Shown here: positions 21,077 through 32,300 of the stretch, one piece after another
Layout of the letters: every line of letters begins with the position of its first letter
Position numbering within the stretch: position 1 is the stretch's first letter
The notes under the pieces: generated by a model
Seen by the model: only the letters and a program-made list of their open reading frames with translations
What the model was told of the DNA's origin: nothing
Database searches by the model: none
From: Branchiostoma floridae
Lineage: Eukaryota > Chordata > Leptocardii > Amphioxiformes > Branchiostomatidae
Reading direction: 5' to 3'
Assembly (NCBI RefSeq): GCF_000003815.2
Contig: NC_049984.1
Span: forward strand, 13,646,550-13,710,549
Length of the DNA stretch: 64,000 nucleotides
Made by a program: the position numbers and the translations under genes

Positions 21077-24000
21077 CTGAGAGATGGACAGGTTCAAGTA
21101 TGAGGTTAAAGAGCCGATGCTGGATGGTGTGGAGCCCCTATGACTGCTGAGGTCATGGGCCATGAGTGAGTGAGTGAGTGAGCCCAAGCAGAAAACAGCT
21201 TCAACATTCAATGTTTCATGTTCAATGAATAAGACTATAGCTCACTAATTCTATATGAAAAAGATGATACAGGAGAAGTCAAGGTTATAGTAAATGTTTA
21301 TGAATGATGACAATAAATCATATATATAGCTTTTTAGGGTGGTTTTGTAAAGTTCAACTAATTACACCTTGCCAACAAATGAGTTATAAGGAAAATTCCT
21401 GATCAAGGTCACCTTCAGACACTGAGTAGGCCATGAGGAAGTCAGCTCCCGCCGGCAGGGTGGGTCTCACACCAGCGTCCACCACGTCCATGGGTTCCGC
21501 CTCCCCGCTTCCCTCCAGACCATCCGGCTCATCTAACGGCTCTACAGGAATCTCATGCTTGGCTCCCCGACATGCCTATTAGTAAACAAATCTTTACCTT
21601 CAGAAACCAAAAACACTTCAGAATCTATGTGATGCACGCTAATATCATTCCTACATATAGCTGCGGTGTTTTCTCACTTAAGTTTCATTTAAGCAATGAG
21701 GATCTAGGAGGAGAGGCATTGTTAAGTTAAAGTTTTTGTATGTTGAAGGACTGGGTAAATCATGCTTCCAAGTTAGCTTTTTTGAGCTCACTTTTTTGTT
21801 CTACCACTTGTACCAGTGTAGCAAAGAATTCTATGCGCTATACTTTTAATATAATGCTACCCACACAACACCAATCAGAATCACTTTGTTATCCATGTGC
21901 TGACCTGAATGAAGAAGAGTTTAGGTTTCCCCTTGAGTGATGTGCACCTGTCAGCTCGGAACATGTCCGTCAGCTCCTTGATCGGCACTGTGCCGTTGTA
22001 CCCGTAGATCATGCCATCCTCCCCGTGACTCAGAAACACACACACAAAACAGTCCGACTGGCTGTGGTCGTACTTCAGGGCGGCTGAGAGTTGGTGGAAA
22101 AAATACATCTATATAAGCAGTGGGTTATACTGTCGCCTTGCAATTATATACAGGTAGATGAGATCATAAAAAAAGTCCTCTTACCAAAGAAAAGAAATTG
22201 CCTCTATCGATGCTTGTGTCAACAAGACTTATGTTACTTGGAGACTAAAATATCCCAGGAAGTTTGGACAAGCTTTCACTTGGATTTTTACCACACTACG
22301 TTTTTTTGTCATTCCAGCATAACACCCTGAAAGAAAACAAAAGACACTTCTTCAAAATACCTGAGTGGAGGATCTGTCTGATTTCAGTGATCTCCTTGTC
22401 CTTCAGAACCTCCACAGAGAAGCCCAGACCCTCGAACAGGGCCTTCAGATTCCCAGCGTCCACGTGGGAGCCACGGCGCCGGTTCATCTTGGTCGTCCAG
22501 TGGAACTCTTCATTATCAAACACCAGGCACAGCCCCCTCTGGGGATGGTTCATTTTATAACTGGGGAGATCCTGCACAAGTTCTGCCTGGGGCGGGGCTC
22601 TGTGCAGGCAGCAAAACATGGATTATGAAGGAATCCTGACTAACGAAGCAGATCACAATAAAGACCTGTTTATAAACCTGTTGTGTTACTGAATTGTTAA
22701 GTCTAGCATACAGGTTTGGCTTCTTCTTGCATGTTGGTAATGATATAAATGTACAATAGTACTCTGGTTTATAGTTGGTCACTATAGATTTTCAGCACTA
22801 CTCAAATTTCTTAAGTGAGGGAGTGTCCTTTCTATATAACTACATTTCTATCATCAACATACATAACGGGCGTTATAGTACAACCTAACATGATGTGCAT
22901 TTAATCTTTAACTTTTTAAGCATATTTGAGGTTCAAAATTACATGTGTACTGGCACTGTAGCAGTTCATATGTGCAGTCATTACTAGAGATGTGTCAGGT
23001 TCAAAGTGATGAGCCTACACTTACCTTCTCACTGCTATACTGTAGATTGGTGCATCCGGTTCATCTTGGCCCTCTTGGGACGAGTCAGTCACAACTGTGA
23101 AGACAAAACATCATGTTATCAAGAATTAAGCATCATTGATTTTACAACAGTAACAGTTATGTCAGTTGTACACTACAACATTCTTTCTTTGAAATGAAAT
23201 GAGTGATCATAACTACATTGATTTGTCTAGCCTGCAAGATTGTACCCAGGTATTTTGTATCTGCATACCAGAGTATTTTGTATCTGCATACCTGTACAAA
23301 CCTAGCCCACTTACCCTTTTCTGCATGTCCTGGCCCCCAACACACCTCCTTAGGTGGGATCCCCCCGGGCCCCACCACAGGTGCCTCCACCCTCCTCTGT
23401 TCCTCCAGCTGCACAGTCGGCCCCCTCAGCATCCCCTCCACAGCTGCAGCTAGAGCAGAGTTCCCGTCACCGGTGGGGACACAGTCGGGGCCGACCCTGG
23501 GGGCCTCCTGTCTCCTCTCTCTGTCCATCCTTATCACGGGCCCCCTCAGCATCCCTTCTACTGCACCTGCCAGGGCAGAGTCTCCATCCCCTGTACCAAC
23601 ATTCCACAGTGAAACATTTCTGGTAGCAGCTTTGTCAATTTTCTAATCACAACTGTCCTTTGTGTGAATCTGTCCCAACTCTTAGTCACAGCACAGATCC
23701 AAATTCCAAGTTTTCAAGTTAAACATTGTCATCATCACATGTCAATTTGTGGATCTTTTATCAATATGCCATAATTTGTAGGTGGAGTATTTGATTATAG
23801 AAAAAAATCAGAGGAATGGAATAGAAGCTGCTGGTAAGTATATTCAATAGACACGAGAGTGAGTTACAGACCATTGCTTGCAGGCATACTCTACCTATGA
23901 TCTCCAAGCAGATCCTACGGTAGCAAAAGATAGTGTCAAAAGCTGGTAAAGGAGTCTAGCTGGCCTAGGAGTGTGCATGTGCTATTTCGATACAATCTTA

Positions 24001-24142
24001 TGCTACCTTAGGATCTGCTTGGAGATTACTCTACAAAGTCTACATATGCCATACTTGTAAGCAGGGTTCATTTTGAACATAGCAGACTTGTGAATATTTA
24101 CAAACCTTTATGTCTTTTATTAACAGGTTCTTCTTCAGACAT
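20841..24142 (-). CDS. CASP6: Caspase-6-like executioner caspase (whole gene, 7 coding exons)
   Basis: Exons in transcript order: 24142-24106, 23590-23315, 23094-23025, 22599-22361, 22083-21905, 21575-21413 and 21076-20841; total 1200 nt, 399 residues, all GT/AG with matching phases. Residues 1-128 are an N-terminal extension made mainly of two 40-residue repeats (14-53, 54-93). The p20 part has the substrate-arginine region RRRG (168-171), catalytic H227 in FLSHGEDG and catalytic C269 in QACRG. The linker has DEPD (282-285) and DVVD (297-300). The p10 part begins near [13 protein letters not shown] and carries [10 protein letters not shown]. The last two motifs closely match human caspase-6 ([23 protein letters not shown]) and not caspase-3/7, which have SWR here. 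By family it cleaves after Asp in apoptosis in the cytosol and nucleus. The ATG at 24142-24140 was chosen because it alone gives phase-consistent splicing into the repeat exon without a stop; this 5' end is less certain than the rest. Confidence 0.9.
21163..21182 (+). repeat. (TGAG)5 microsatellite
   Basis: Five exact TGAG units in the last CASP6 intron. Confidence 0.8.
21413..21575 (-). CDS. CASP6: CASP6 coding exon 6 (active-site Cys, linker, start of p10)
   Basis: Begins with GCATGTCGG, so the active-site pentapeptide QACRG is split between exons after Gln. Encodes the linker with DEPD and DVVD and then [14 protein letters not shown]. 163 nt, donor GAAG before GTGACC. Confidence 0.95.
21905..22083 (-). 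CDS. CASP6: CASP6 coding exon 5 (catalytic His)
   Basis: 179 nt. Encodes [14 protein letters not shown] with catalytic H227, then [31 protein letters not shown] is identical to human caspase-6 over this stretch. Confidence 0.95.
22361..22599 (-). CDS. CASP6: CASP6 coding exon 4 (p20 N-terminal half)
   Basis: 239 nt. Encodes [19 protein letters not shown], then [12 protein letters not shown] (S1-pocket arginine region) and EGLGFSVEV. The acceptor is GCACAG, completing a split Arg codon. Confidence 0.93.
23025..23094 (-). CDS. CASP6: CASP6 coding exon 3 (prodomain/p20 junction)
   Basis: 70 nt, phases 1 in and 2 out. Encodes [24 protein letters not shown] (115-118) is followed by Ala, a plausible prodomain cleavage site. 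Confidence 0.85.
23250..23292 (+). repeat. Short duplication, 20-bp unit
   Basis: GTATTTTGTATCTGCATACC occurs exactly at 23250-23269 and 23273-23292, in the CASP6 intron between coding exons 2 and 3. Confidence 0.9.
23315..23590 (-). CDS. CASP6: CASP6 coding exon 2, tandem 40-residue repeats
   Basis: 276 nt, residues 14-104. It consists of two head-to-tail units: 23588-23469 and 23468-23349. By eye they are identical at 24 of 40 residues, sharing [18 protein letters not shown] and VGP. I know no domain with this sequence. Acceptor GTACAG, donor AAGG before GTAAGT. Clearly GC-richer than its flanks. Confidence 0.85.
23900..24026. mobile_element. MITE-like element in CASP6 intron 1, 127 bp
   Basis: Terminal inverted repeats of 26 bp with one mismatch: ATCTCCAAGCAGATCCTACG at the left and the complement of ATCTCCAAGCAGATCCTAAG at the right. 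The 8-mer TACTCTAC occurs at 24027-24034 directly after the element and at 23887-23894, five bases before its left end. This could be a target-site duplication if the left border is misplaced. Confidence 0.8.
24106..24142 (-). CDS. CASP6: CASP6 coding exon 1 (start codon)
   Basis: ATG at 24142-24140 opens [12 protein letters not shown] plus 1 nt, before donor GTTTGT. The exon extends upstream as 5' UTR to the acceptor CCTCAG at 24174. The alternative frame of this exon joins the next exon only through a weaker acceptor at 23643 and lacks an ATG. Confidence 0.65.
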
Positions 24143-24600
24143 TCCTGAGATAGTTCTGAGTCAGGAGCTCCACCTGAGGAAAGTGATGAAACTGAAAGTG
24201 AAAATTGGCAATCTTCATACAAGATGTGCATAAAGGAAAAAATACAACATGTAACGTTAACGAGACATGTTGCAAATAACGTTATATCAAAGTTGCTATC
24301 GGTATTTCAGAGTGCACAACCTCCTTGTTAAAAGTACTGAGGATTGCATTTACACTGACCTAACACTGATATGATGATGATGGCCTAACACTGGTCCCAT
24401 ACACACTGGACAAGCTCTTGCGTTATCCACGATTGCTGGGCTACGATTCGGTTCAGTAAACCCTCGCCGGGTTGTTCTCTGTTACTTGAAGATCAAGTAA
24501 AAACTAACATCGCTAAAATCAAGTGAAACCTACGTACTATGAGTATACCAAGCTGTTCTTCCACTGCCTGCAACGCGTTGCCCTCTCGAAACCGGAAGTA
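24143..24600 (-). promoter_or_regulatory. CASP6 5' UTR and promoter region, with ETS site
   Basis: Minus-strand sense: UTR part of exon 1 (24173-24143), an intron, then a possible untranslated first exon ending at 24534 before GTAGGT. ACCGGAAGTA at 24591-24600 is a consensus ETS/GABP site, typical of TATA-less promoters. The transcription start is not determinable from sequence alone. Confidence 0.4.
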
Positions 24601-26301
24601 AATTGTCACAAACAAGAACGAACGGCAAACACCATTGGCTTCACGGTACAAAAGCGACCTCTTATGATTAATTTATTAACAGCAACAAAGCCTTTGCATT
24701 ATCATTAGACTTAGCCTGACGGTTTGTACCAGTACTGCACGTAGGGAGTCATGCCTTCGCCAAGAAGCAAGCCTTGGCCAAGAAGGTTATGTATTTGGTA
24801 GAAGTTGTATGTGATTTTTGAGTGTTAGATAGCTCTTGAGGCAGAGAGTAGGTGGTGTAGCCTTTTTTTAAACCGTAGGAGCCGGTTTTCGTTTCAGACT
24901 TTCAAAGAGAATAACCCATTAAAGTAAGAGTTGATGGATCGTAATAATTTTTGATAACGTTACGTTTAACTGAGATTTGGCGGAGGAAACAGGTGGTTCG
25001 ACTCTAGTCTTCTCTTTGCATACTAGTACAACTAAGACACTCCAACAGATACCAACGTCAAGTCGAAAATAAAGAAAATATCATTTCACGGTTAGTTTCC
25101 AGAGGTAGACTTTAAGGATCCTATAAGCAGATGTTGGGATAGAAAGTCGTCAGCCATGTCTAGCCAATCAATAAAAAATGGGACCAAGTTTCCTTCCATG
25201 TAAGTTACTTGTAGAACAAATGCCTCCAGTTTTTCCTCATACCAAGTGACTAAGACATGTAATGGTTCTCGCGAAGGTCAGTTATGACATGTAACGTTAG
25301 CAAAATCGGTGGAATTTACTGTAACGTTAACGGTTAATTTCATTTGGATTGGATTAACGTTAGATCTTAAGTCGCTTTTTATCCATTATCTACCGTTCAC
25401 TCAGTTGGGTCCTCAAACTAACTTGATATCCAGCCGTATAGCTCCCGAGTCTCCTTTGACCTCTCCGTTTTTGTAGAGAGGACAGAAGAGACTCGGGAGC
25501 TATAATACGGCCGGATATCAGGCTACCCTCGAACAGCTACAGCTGCAATAACACCCATCGGAGATAGATGGCGCTTTTGATCCATGGTGTCCTCCTTTGA
25601 TCTTTGCTGTTCGTCTGTCTTGAAAAGTACACGAACCCGTATATAAATTGAACTAATCTGGTAGGCGCTGGTCTCCTATATGGAAATATTCAAGCTAACC
25701 GGCGTTGCAGCTATTATTTTAAAATGTAAATGGTGTTCTGGTTCCAGCTTTTCTCTATTCAAATTTGACATATGTTCTTAAGGTTTTGGATGCAAGGTCT
25801 GCTAACCTCCTTACACTAGACTTGACCACACCAATGCTATCTGAAAAGTTGTAAAATTTGGCCAAAGAGGGACAATGAGGACACCATAGGTTGACTTTGC
25901 CCAAAATCTAAGGGAGCAATTTCCACTCGTGGACGTCAACTTTTTAGGAAATGTTTTTCTGTGACACTGATTTTAACTATTTGGCTCAACGAGCCACTCA
26001 TTCTATAACGTTACATTGTCCTTCAACATTTTGTTAACTCAATAACTGGACGTTTCAGAAGTGTTTGAACCTATTTCCAAACAGCAACATACTGATTCGG
26101 CCATCCGAGGTACATCATACCCATAAATCTGACACGTCTGTGTAGATCTATAGGTACTTAAACTATCTCCCTCCCCTAAGTTGAGGCTTGATCTTCTGCC
26201 TCCAAGTTTGAGTCTACACACTTGCTTCCCTTCCCTTACAGACTTGAAAATAATTAGACATTCAATCACACAAGAAAGTAATTTGTCCTTCACAAAGAAT
26301 G
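24601..26301. other. Intergenic region between CASP6 and NKD
   Basis: No coding exon is seen. It contains the long inverted repeat at 25424-25520 and several TAACGTTA-type short palindromes. The left part is presumably CASP6 upstream sequence. Confidence 0.5.
25424..25520. repeat. 97-bp inverted repeat with about 42-45-bp arms
   Basis: The left arm from 25424 (TGATATCCAGCCGTA, then TAGCTCCCGAGTCTC) is mirrored by the right arm ending at 25520 (GAGACTCGGGAGCTA, then TACGGCCGGATATCA). There are a few mismatches, a 3-nt insertion and a loop of about 10 nt. It shares no end sequence with the CTCCAAGCAG family, so it is probably a different fold-back element. Confidence 0.85.
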
Positions 26302-28776
26302 TTTATTAGATACCTTTGACACATACAAAGTTTGTTGCCAACAAAATACGTATCCCGTACAGTCAGCACTTAACACTACCTACAAGTGTGTAGTATCTAC
26401 AGTAAACATGGTTCCTTACACGTGATGACATGATACTTAACATTGTCCTCACATTTTCAATATAATGAAAGATATTCTCTTTCTTTCCTCCCTGGAAATA
26501 GAACTTCCTATGTCGAAGACAGTTGCTCCAGCTGCCAACATAGTGGATTCTGTGCTTTGCTGAATATTGTTCCCTGACTGACATGACAGTAGTGTGAAAA
26601 ACATACAAGATTGGGGGTAACGTTACATGATTGACAGTGGTGCAAACCACACATGGATCACTGCTAATACTGGCTTGTATGTACGTTCCTATTTGCACCA
26701 GTCACATATCTTGTAACAGTTTCCACTTTCAATATTTCAAGTGAGAAATTTCGACACCTTTGACTCACAAAGTCACTATACCTGTACAATTCCTTTGTTT
26801 GGCTGTTAGAACCCATAATTCATAATGCTGCATCAGCAAAATCAATATTTCTTTAAACAGACATCTTTCAGCGGACAAAAAAAGAGAAACTTATGCAAGA
26901 GAAAAATAGGTTCTGGGGCAATTCATGGTTGTAGTGGTTGTTGACTTGACATACAAACTTCCTGTCAAGTTTTTGAACAAAATAGAAAAATAGGCCATGA
27001 ACGATACGGTCATTGGCTAAAGAATATGTGACATTGGCAGTGTGTACGGAATAGCAACGCTGTGAGACTGTCTCTTCCTTGGACCATGAGGAAAACAGAT
27101 GAAAAAGTGACAATTTTGGCAACTTCTGTTTGGTCCATATTAATAGAAATATAAGAAAATGTCTTATAACATCTGAGATTCAGATTCTTCATACATGTAT
27201 AGGAGTATGTGGCAATAAACATATAGAATATAAGACGAATCTTACCTTGACCATCACACTTATGTAAGTTTACCTCCCACATGAACTAGTGGTAAGTTTG
27301 CCAATCAGATGGGCACTGTTTCCTACATCTATATCTTACTGGCTGGAACTTTAATATTTACCATAAATATTTCTTCCATCTGCATATCACATATTGTCTG
27401 CAGCCTTCGTCCAACCCTGTAACATTGTGCCCTGGAATTGGTATTCCTATCTTTTTTTTTACATCACTGCATCAGTGAAAAAACATAAGCAGGTCAAATA
27501 CAATGAGAATCATGAGAGAGGTTCAACACAACAAAAAGAAAAATACAATGTACAATAGTTGATAGCAGTGTTTTCTTCACCTACGAGGTACTTAAATAAC
27601 TAAGTTAATGGGGGTAACAACAATCATCATACGTACAAGTTGTATATACACATTGGTACTGTATATATTAATCTCAAAACTATAGATTTTTAAATTTACA
27701 GGAAGTGTGGTAATAATTTTGATAAACATGGCATATATATCAGTCAGGCCTTGAATAAATAGGACTGACAACTTATGGGGAGGGGATGAACATCTTGATT
27801 AAGAGAATCCAACTTGCAAAAATGCCCCTAATTTCACTTCCCTGATTGTGTTTTGGCATCAGAGTGTATATAGATATACATATATACTTGCCACTGTCTT
27901 TCACAAAACTGCTTTTGTGAACAACACATATCAGGCTTCCTCTCAAAAGTTTCAAAACTACCAATAAATATGACCTTGCGGAGTTTCTAAAAATGTTACT
28001 ATGCACGACTTTGTTTTATAAACTGGCCATGATACATACATGTCGACATGGATTGAAAGATATTGTAGTAAACAAATATCTGTCAACTTGTGAGGAATAA
28101 CGTTTATGTACATGCAGTCTGGCAAAATACAACAAAAGTGGCAAAGAATAATAAATAGAAAAATAGATTTCATTATGTGAAGGCAGTGGTACTTTTTCTT
28201 ATCCTCTATTTGAACTTATAATTCTACTTAGTTTGAGTGGCTACTAATTTGCCTATTATGCAGGCACCTGAAAATCAATGCCTTTGGTCACCCGAGGGTG
28301 CCTTCATTCAGGCACATCAAGAAATGCATTGGACACCATTACCCAAATGCATGGTACCACTATTCTGAGAAGTCTAAAAATTTATGTACAAACAAGTCTA
28401 GAATACCTTAGCCACCCTACACCCTTCACATGCCACCACTTTGTACATGGTCTATATATGGCTGCCACTCCAAGACCCTACTGCACCCTCTCTCCATTTC
28501 TCTGGTCAAATCAGTTACAATTCTCTACAGTATTCCTCCTTTGGAGAAAACTGGGTGCCAAATGTTTCTTCTTCTCCTTCTTTTAAATAGGTGACCTGAT
28601 TTAAAGATAAGAATTGGAGAGAGTGCAGTTCTGTCTATGCATGAACCACAACTGACCAGATACACTGGTCTGCTGTTATTCCTCTGAACTTGTGCACAAA
28701 TCACTGCCCTCCCCTCGAGGGGGACCATGCCGGGGGAGAACAGTGACAGGTGCAGCCCTGCAGGAGCGGAGAGTCG
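26302..28776 (-). other. Probable NKD 3' UTR and 3' flank
   Basis: TTTATT at 26302-26307 reads AATAAA on the minus strand and is the first canonical signal after the NKD stop that I could find, about 2.47 kb downstream. A variant ATTAAA (minus) lies at 27350-27355. No coding exon is seen here. The UTR extent is inference. Confidence 0.35.
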
Positions 28777-29354
28777 CTATGCCTCATGATAGTGGTGGTA
28801 GTGATGGTGGTGATGGTGCTCGTGGTGGTGGTGGTGTTCGTGGCGTTGAACGTGCCCCGACGCCGGGCGTTCTCCCGTCTGTTCCACAAACTCCACCTCC
28901 TGTACAGCCTTGAACTCCTCCTTGTGTCTGTGGTGCCGCCTGTGTCCGTGCAAGCCCGGCGGGCTCACCAACGCGGCCGCGTAGCCCGTCGGCCTGCCTT
29001 TTGTTCGTGAGGGATTCAAAGATGGCTGAACCGGGCAAATCTGTCCCTTTCTTCCCATGTCCTGATACATTCGTGCCCTTTGTTGGATCTCAATAATCCG
29101 TGCAACAGTACTTTCATTCAGTTTTGGAATCCCATGTGTTTCTTTTATTCTTTGCGTGTGGTGCATTTCTGTCGTTCGGGAATAGCTGTGTGGCACGTCC
29201 TTAGTTGATCGCGTCTTGTGCACGTGCAGTTCGTGCTTGGCCAATCCTTGCAGTTCTTGAGAGTCGTGTGACCTTGACCTGTGGTGGCCCTCATGGCCTC
29301 TCGACCTTGACCGAGAGTGGTTGTTTTCCTGGGAATTTGAGGATGTATACATCC
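28777..29354 (-). CDS. NKD1: NKD exon 9, C-terminus
   Basis: 578 nt from acceptor CTCCAG to TAG at 28779-28777. Arg/Ser/His-rich sequence, then SPPGLHGHRRHHRH and a terminal tail with clustered histidines after VQRHE. The vertebrate NKD1 tail has the same VQRHEHHHHHEHHHH pattern. The CAC/CAT codons create a simple repeat in the DNA. Confidence 0.94.
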
Positions 29355-32300
29355 CTGGAGCAAAGAAAAACACACTCAATTCAATCTGTTACCTGCATGT
29401 TCATGGGAATCTGTACAGTAATCAGAGCTTACAGGTAACAAAGCAAATAACCAAAACACAACATATTAGCAACAAATTCTACCTCCCATTGAAAAAATTA
29501 ACCTATAACTTCCATCTGATTCCTTACAGGATAATAACCCATAATGAAAAGATAGCATCAAAGGAAATTGAGTTGGATCGAACATTTAAAATTCAATTCC
29601 TTCAAGTTTGCAAGACAATCAGAGGGTGAGAATAATTCCAGCCTGAGTTTGCGGGAAAAGTCCGTCGTAGCAACCCAACCTACCCGTGATGGGAGCGTTA
29701 TTGAGGTTCTCCACGCCGGCCAGGTCCAGGTAGTGGCTGCGGCGGTCGGGGTTCTCGTGCACGTTGGAGCGGTTGTTGCTGCTGCTGCCGCGGTGGTGGT
29801 GGTGATGGCTGTGGCGATGTCTTCTCACCTCGTCTGCAGAGTGGTGGTGGTGGTTGTGACTGTCGCTGTGGTGTCTCCTACGGAACACAACCATGCACTG
29901 ATGCATTAGCCAGGGGATATGGGAAGCAGTTAAAACTATTTCTACACAAAGAACCTTGGCCAAAGTTAATGAATTTTTCAATGAATGTGCTAATATATTT
30001 ACCTAAGCATGGTTTAGAACTTCATGAAAAGCAATTTATGAGTTCCATACAAGAACGAAACCAAAACATCAAACTGCTAATCACTGTATCTTGAGTGCTC
30101 TATCTAGCAGGCAAACTGACAGAAGAACAAGTGAGTTAAATCTATAGACAGTCTATACCTGCAAGGTTTTAGACTTCACAACACCAATACTTAATAACAA
30201 ACATGTGAATGTAGACTGACCTTAGCTGTGCTATTCTGTGCTGCTGCTGTTGCTGTTGTTTCTCTATGGATTTCTGCACAAACTCATGCAGGTTTAGCTT
30301 CCTCATCTGCTCGTTAGCACTGCAAGACTTTTTACGAGTCGGCGTCTCACACCCTTCCGACATTCCCTCGTTCCCGCTATCTCCGTCGTCATCCTTCGCT
30401 TCCTCCTGCTCCATCTCTGTCTCCACCCGTTTCTCAGGAGCCTTGCCGTTCTTGGGAGGCGACACCGTGAGGCGCAGTTTTAATGTCTTATTCTTGTTGC
30501 CCTTGCTGCTGCTCTTGCTGGGCAGGTGTACCGAGTTCCCCACCATCTCGTAGATGGAGTGTAGGAGGGTAGCAAAATCCTGGGACAGAAACAGAGACAC
30601 CTGTCAGCTAAACATGGAATTGCAGCAATAAATCTTGAAGCATTAAACTTTTGAGAGAATCTGAAGGGCCAAACTCTCTACACCACACATTCGTTGCACC
30701 ACAGTTCCAACTGATATTGCTACCAACACCTGCCTTCATAACAAATATTTCATACCATCCCTTCAGAGAAAGAGTGCTACGAAACCATTGGACTCACCTC
30801 TTGAGTAACCTTGCCTTTGCCATCGAAGTCATACAAGGTGAATGTCCACTCCTGCTTGTCACTTCCTTCCACCGACACCCCACATTCAAACTCCTGCACA
30901 AAGAATACAATAACTAGGTTAGGAAAAGGTATAAATAACAAATTATCTGACTATTGCACTTTCATTTCAACCACTGTGGACTTTTTAAAAGGGGCTACGC
31001 TGTTACATCTTGTTTTGGTAAGAGCTGCATGTAACGTCAACCCACCACATTACACCACGAAACTTTTGGAAACCATTTTAACTTTCAGCTTTCTGGAGTG
31101 GAATAGCCCCAGTGCAAATGACCAGAGCCATGATAAGAACAACATCTAATCCAGACGTACCTCCACATGCAGGCCAGGCTTTTCACCTTCTTCCACCGGA
31201 GATTTGCTGTCTCCATCGTTTGGCCCTACAACATAAAATGGCGTCCGTCTTCCAGGGTCTGGTGTCTCAGGCGGAAGTTGCACTGAAGAATGAGGGAATG
31301 AATAACAGTCGTTATTATTGGTGTATTGGCCTTGTGCCCATTTCTTTAGTTTATGTCCTCATCAAAATGTTAACATGCCACTATAAAACTACAACTCATG
31401 TCAGTCTTATTTCCAAGAGACCTTACAAGAGAACCAACATGAACACTACCAGTTAACTTGAGTTCAAAATTTCAACCAGGTTACCTTTAGACTTAGTTAT
31501 GGGCAGGCTGGTAGTAAAAACTAAAAGAAGCCAACAGCTAATGATAAGTGATCTATTAGGCTAGTTTTCATTGTCCTTGATCTGGCTATGTTGAGAAGAG
31601 CATTCTGAGAAAGTTAAGTTGTCCTCGCTGGGATGGTTAAGAAAACCCACAACAGTCATTCTGTAGGCTGGACCTGCTCAAACACACTCCTTGACAATGG
31701 GAACACACACAAATGTATCTAGGTACTTCAATTGCGCTAACAGAAGCCACAGTAATACAACAACCTTCCCCAAAAACAGTTCCTCCATTATGACATCAGC
31801 AATGAGACTGTTAAACTGGTGCCCAAGACCTCCACAACTCGTTGAGCCAGATTGTCTAGACTAGCAGGCTACTCCTGTAATTTGGGCCAGACAATTAGCG
31901 TGTTTGTGTTTCCAATGGCAGACTCTCCTTCATGTTTATGAAGTTGCCTGGTTTGTTTCCTTCAGGGCAGGAGCCAGCAGTATTTGTTTGTTTACCGAGT
32001 GTGTGTGGCTCAGTCCAGGGATTTTTCCTGAATGACAGAGACTTCATACAGCGCTAAATAAAGCCTGGCTTTGTGGTTAGTTGTGGCTGCCTGGTCAGGT
32101 GGCTTTGTTTTGGGAAGCTACAAAATTTCTCAAATGACCTGTCAATGTTTATTCCGTGAGGTTTACCCAACTGTTTCCTTTACCGGAAGAAGGCAGGTTA
32201 CAAAGGCTTTTGCTAGCCTGGTCATAATGCACCATGGCTTTTTGTCAGTGATGTCACAAGACAATGGGCTGGGTACCATCCTTATTTTATATCATTAAAA

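Noticed and set aside
23203-23646. Pro/Ser/Ala-rich plus-strand open frames of 84-147 codons
   Set aside because: Antisense shadows of the CASP6 repeat exon.
24107-24173. Alternative CASP6 frame [17 protein letters not shown] through the first exon, with acceptor at 23643
   Set aside because: It lacks an ATG and needs a weak acceptor; the ATG frame [12 protein letters not shown] splices in phase to a better acceptor at 23591. Not fully excluded.
24955-25010. GGTTCGACTCT resembling a tRNA B box
   Set aside because: No A box at the proper distance and no cloverleaf could be drawn.
28750-29010. Val-rich plus-strand frame opposite NKD exon 9
   Set aside because: Produced by reading the His codon repeat (CAC/CAT) on the opposite strand.
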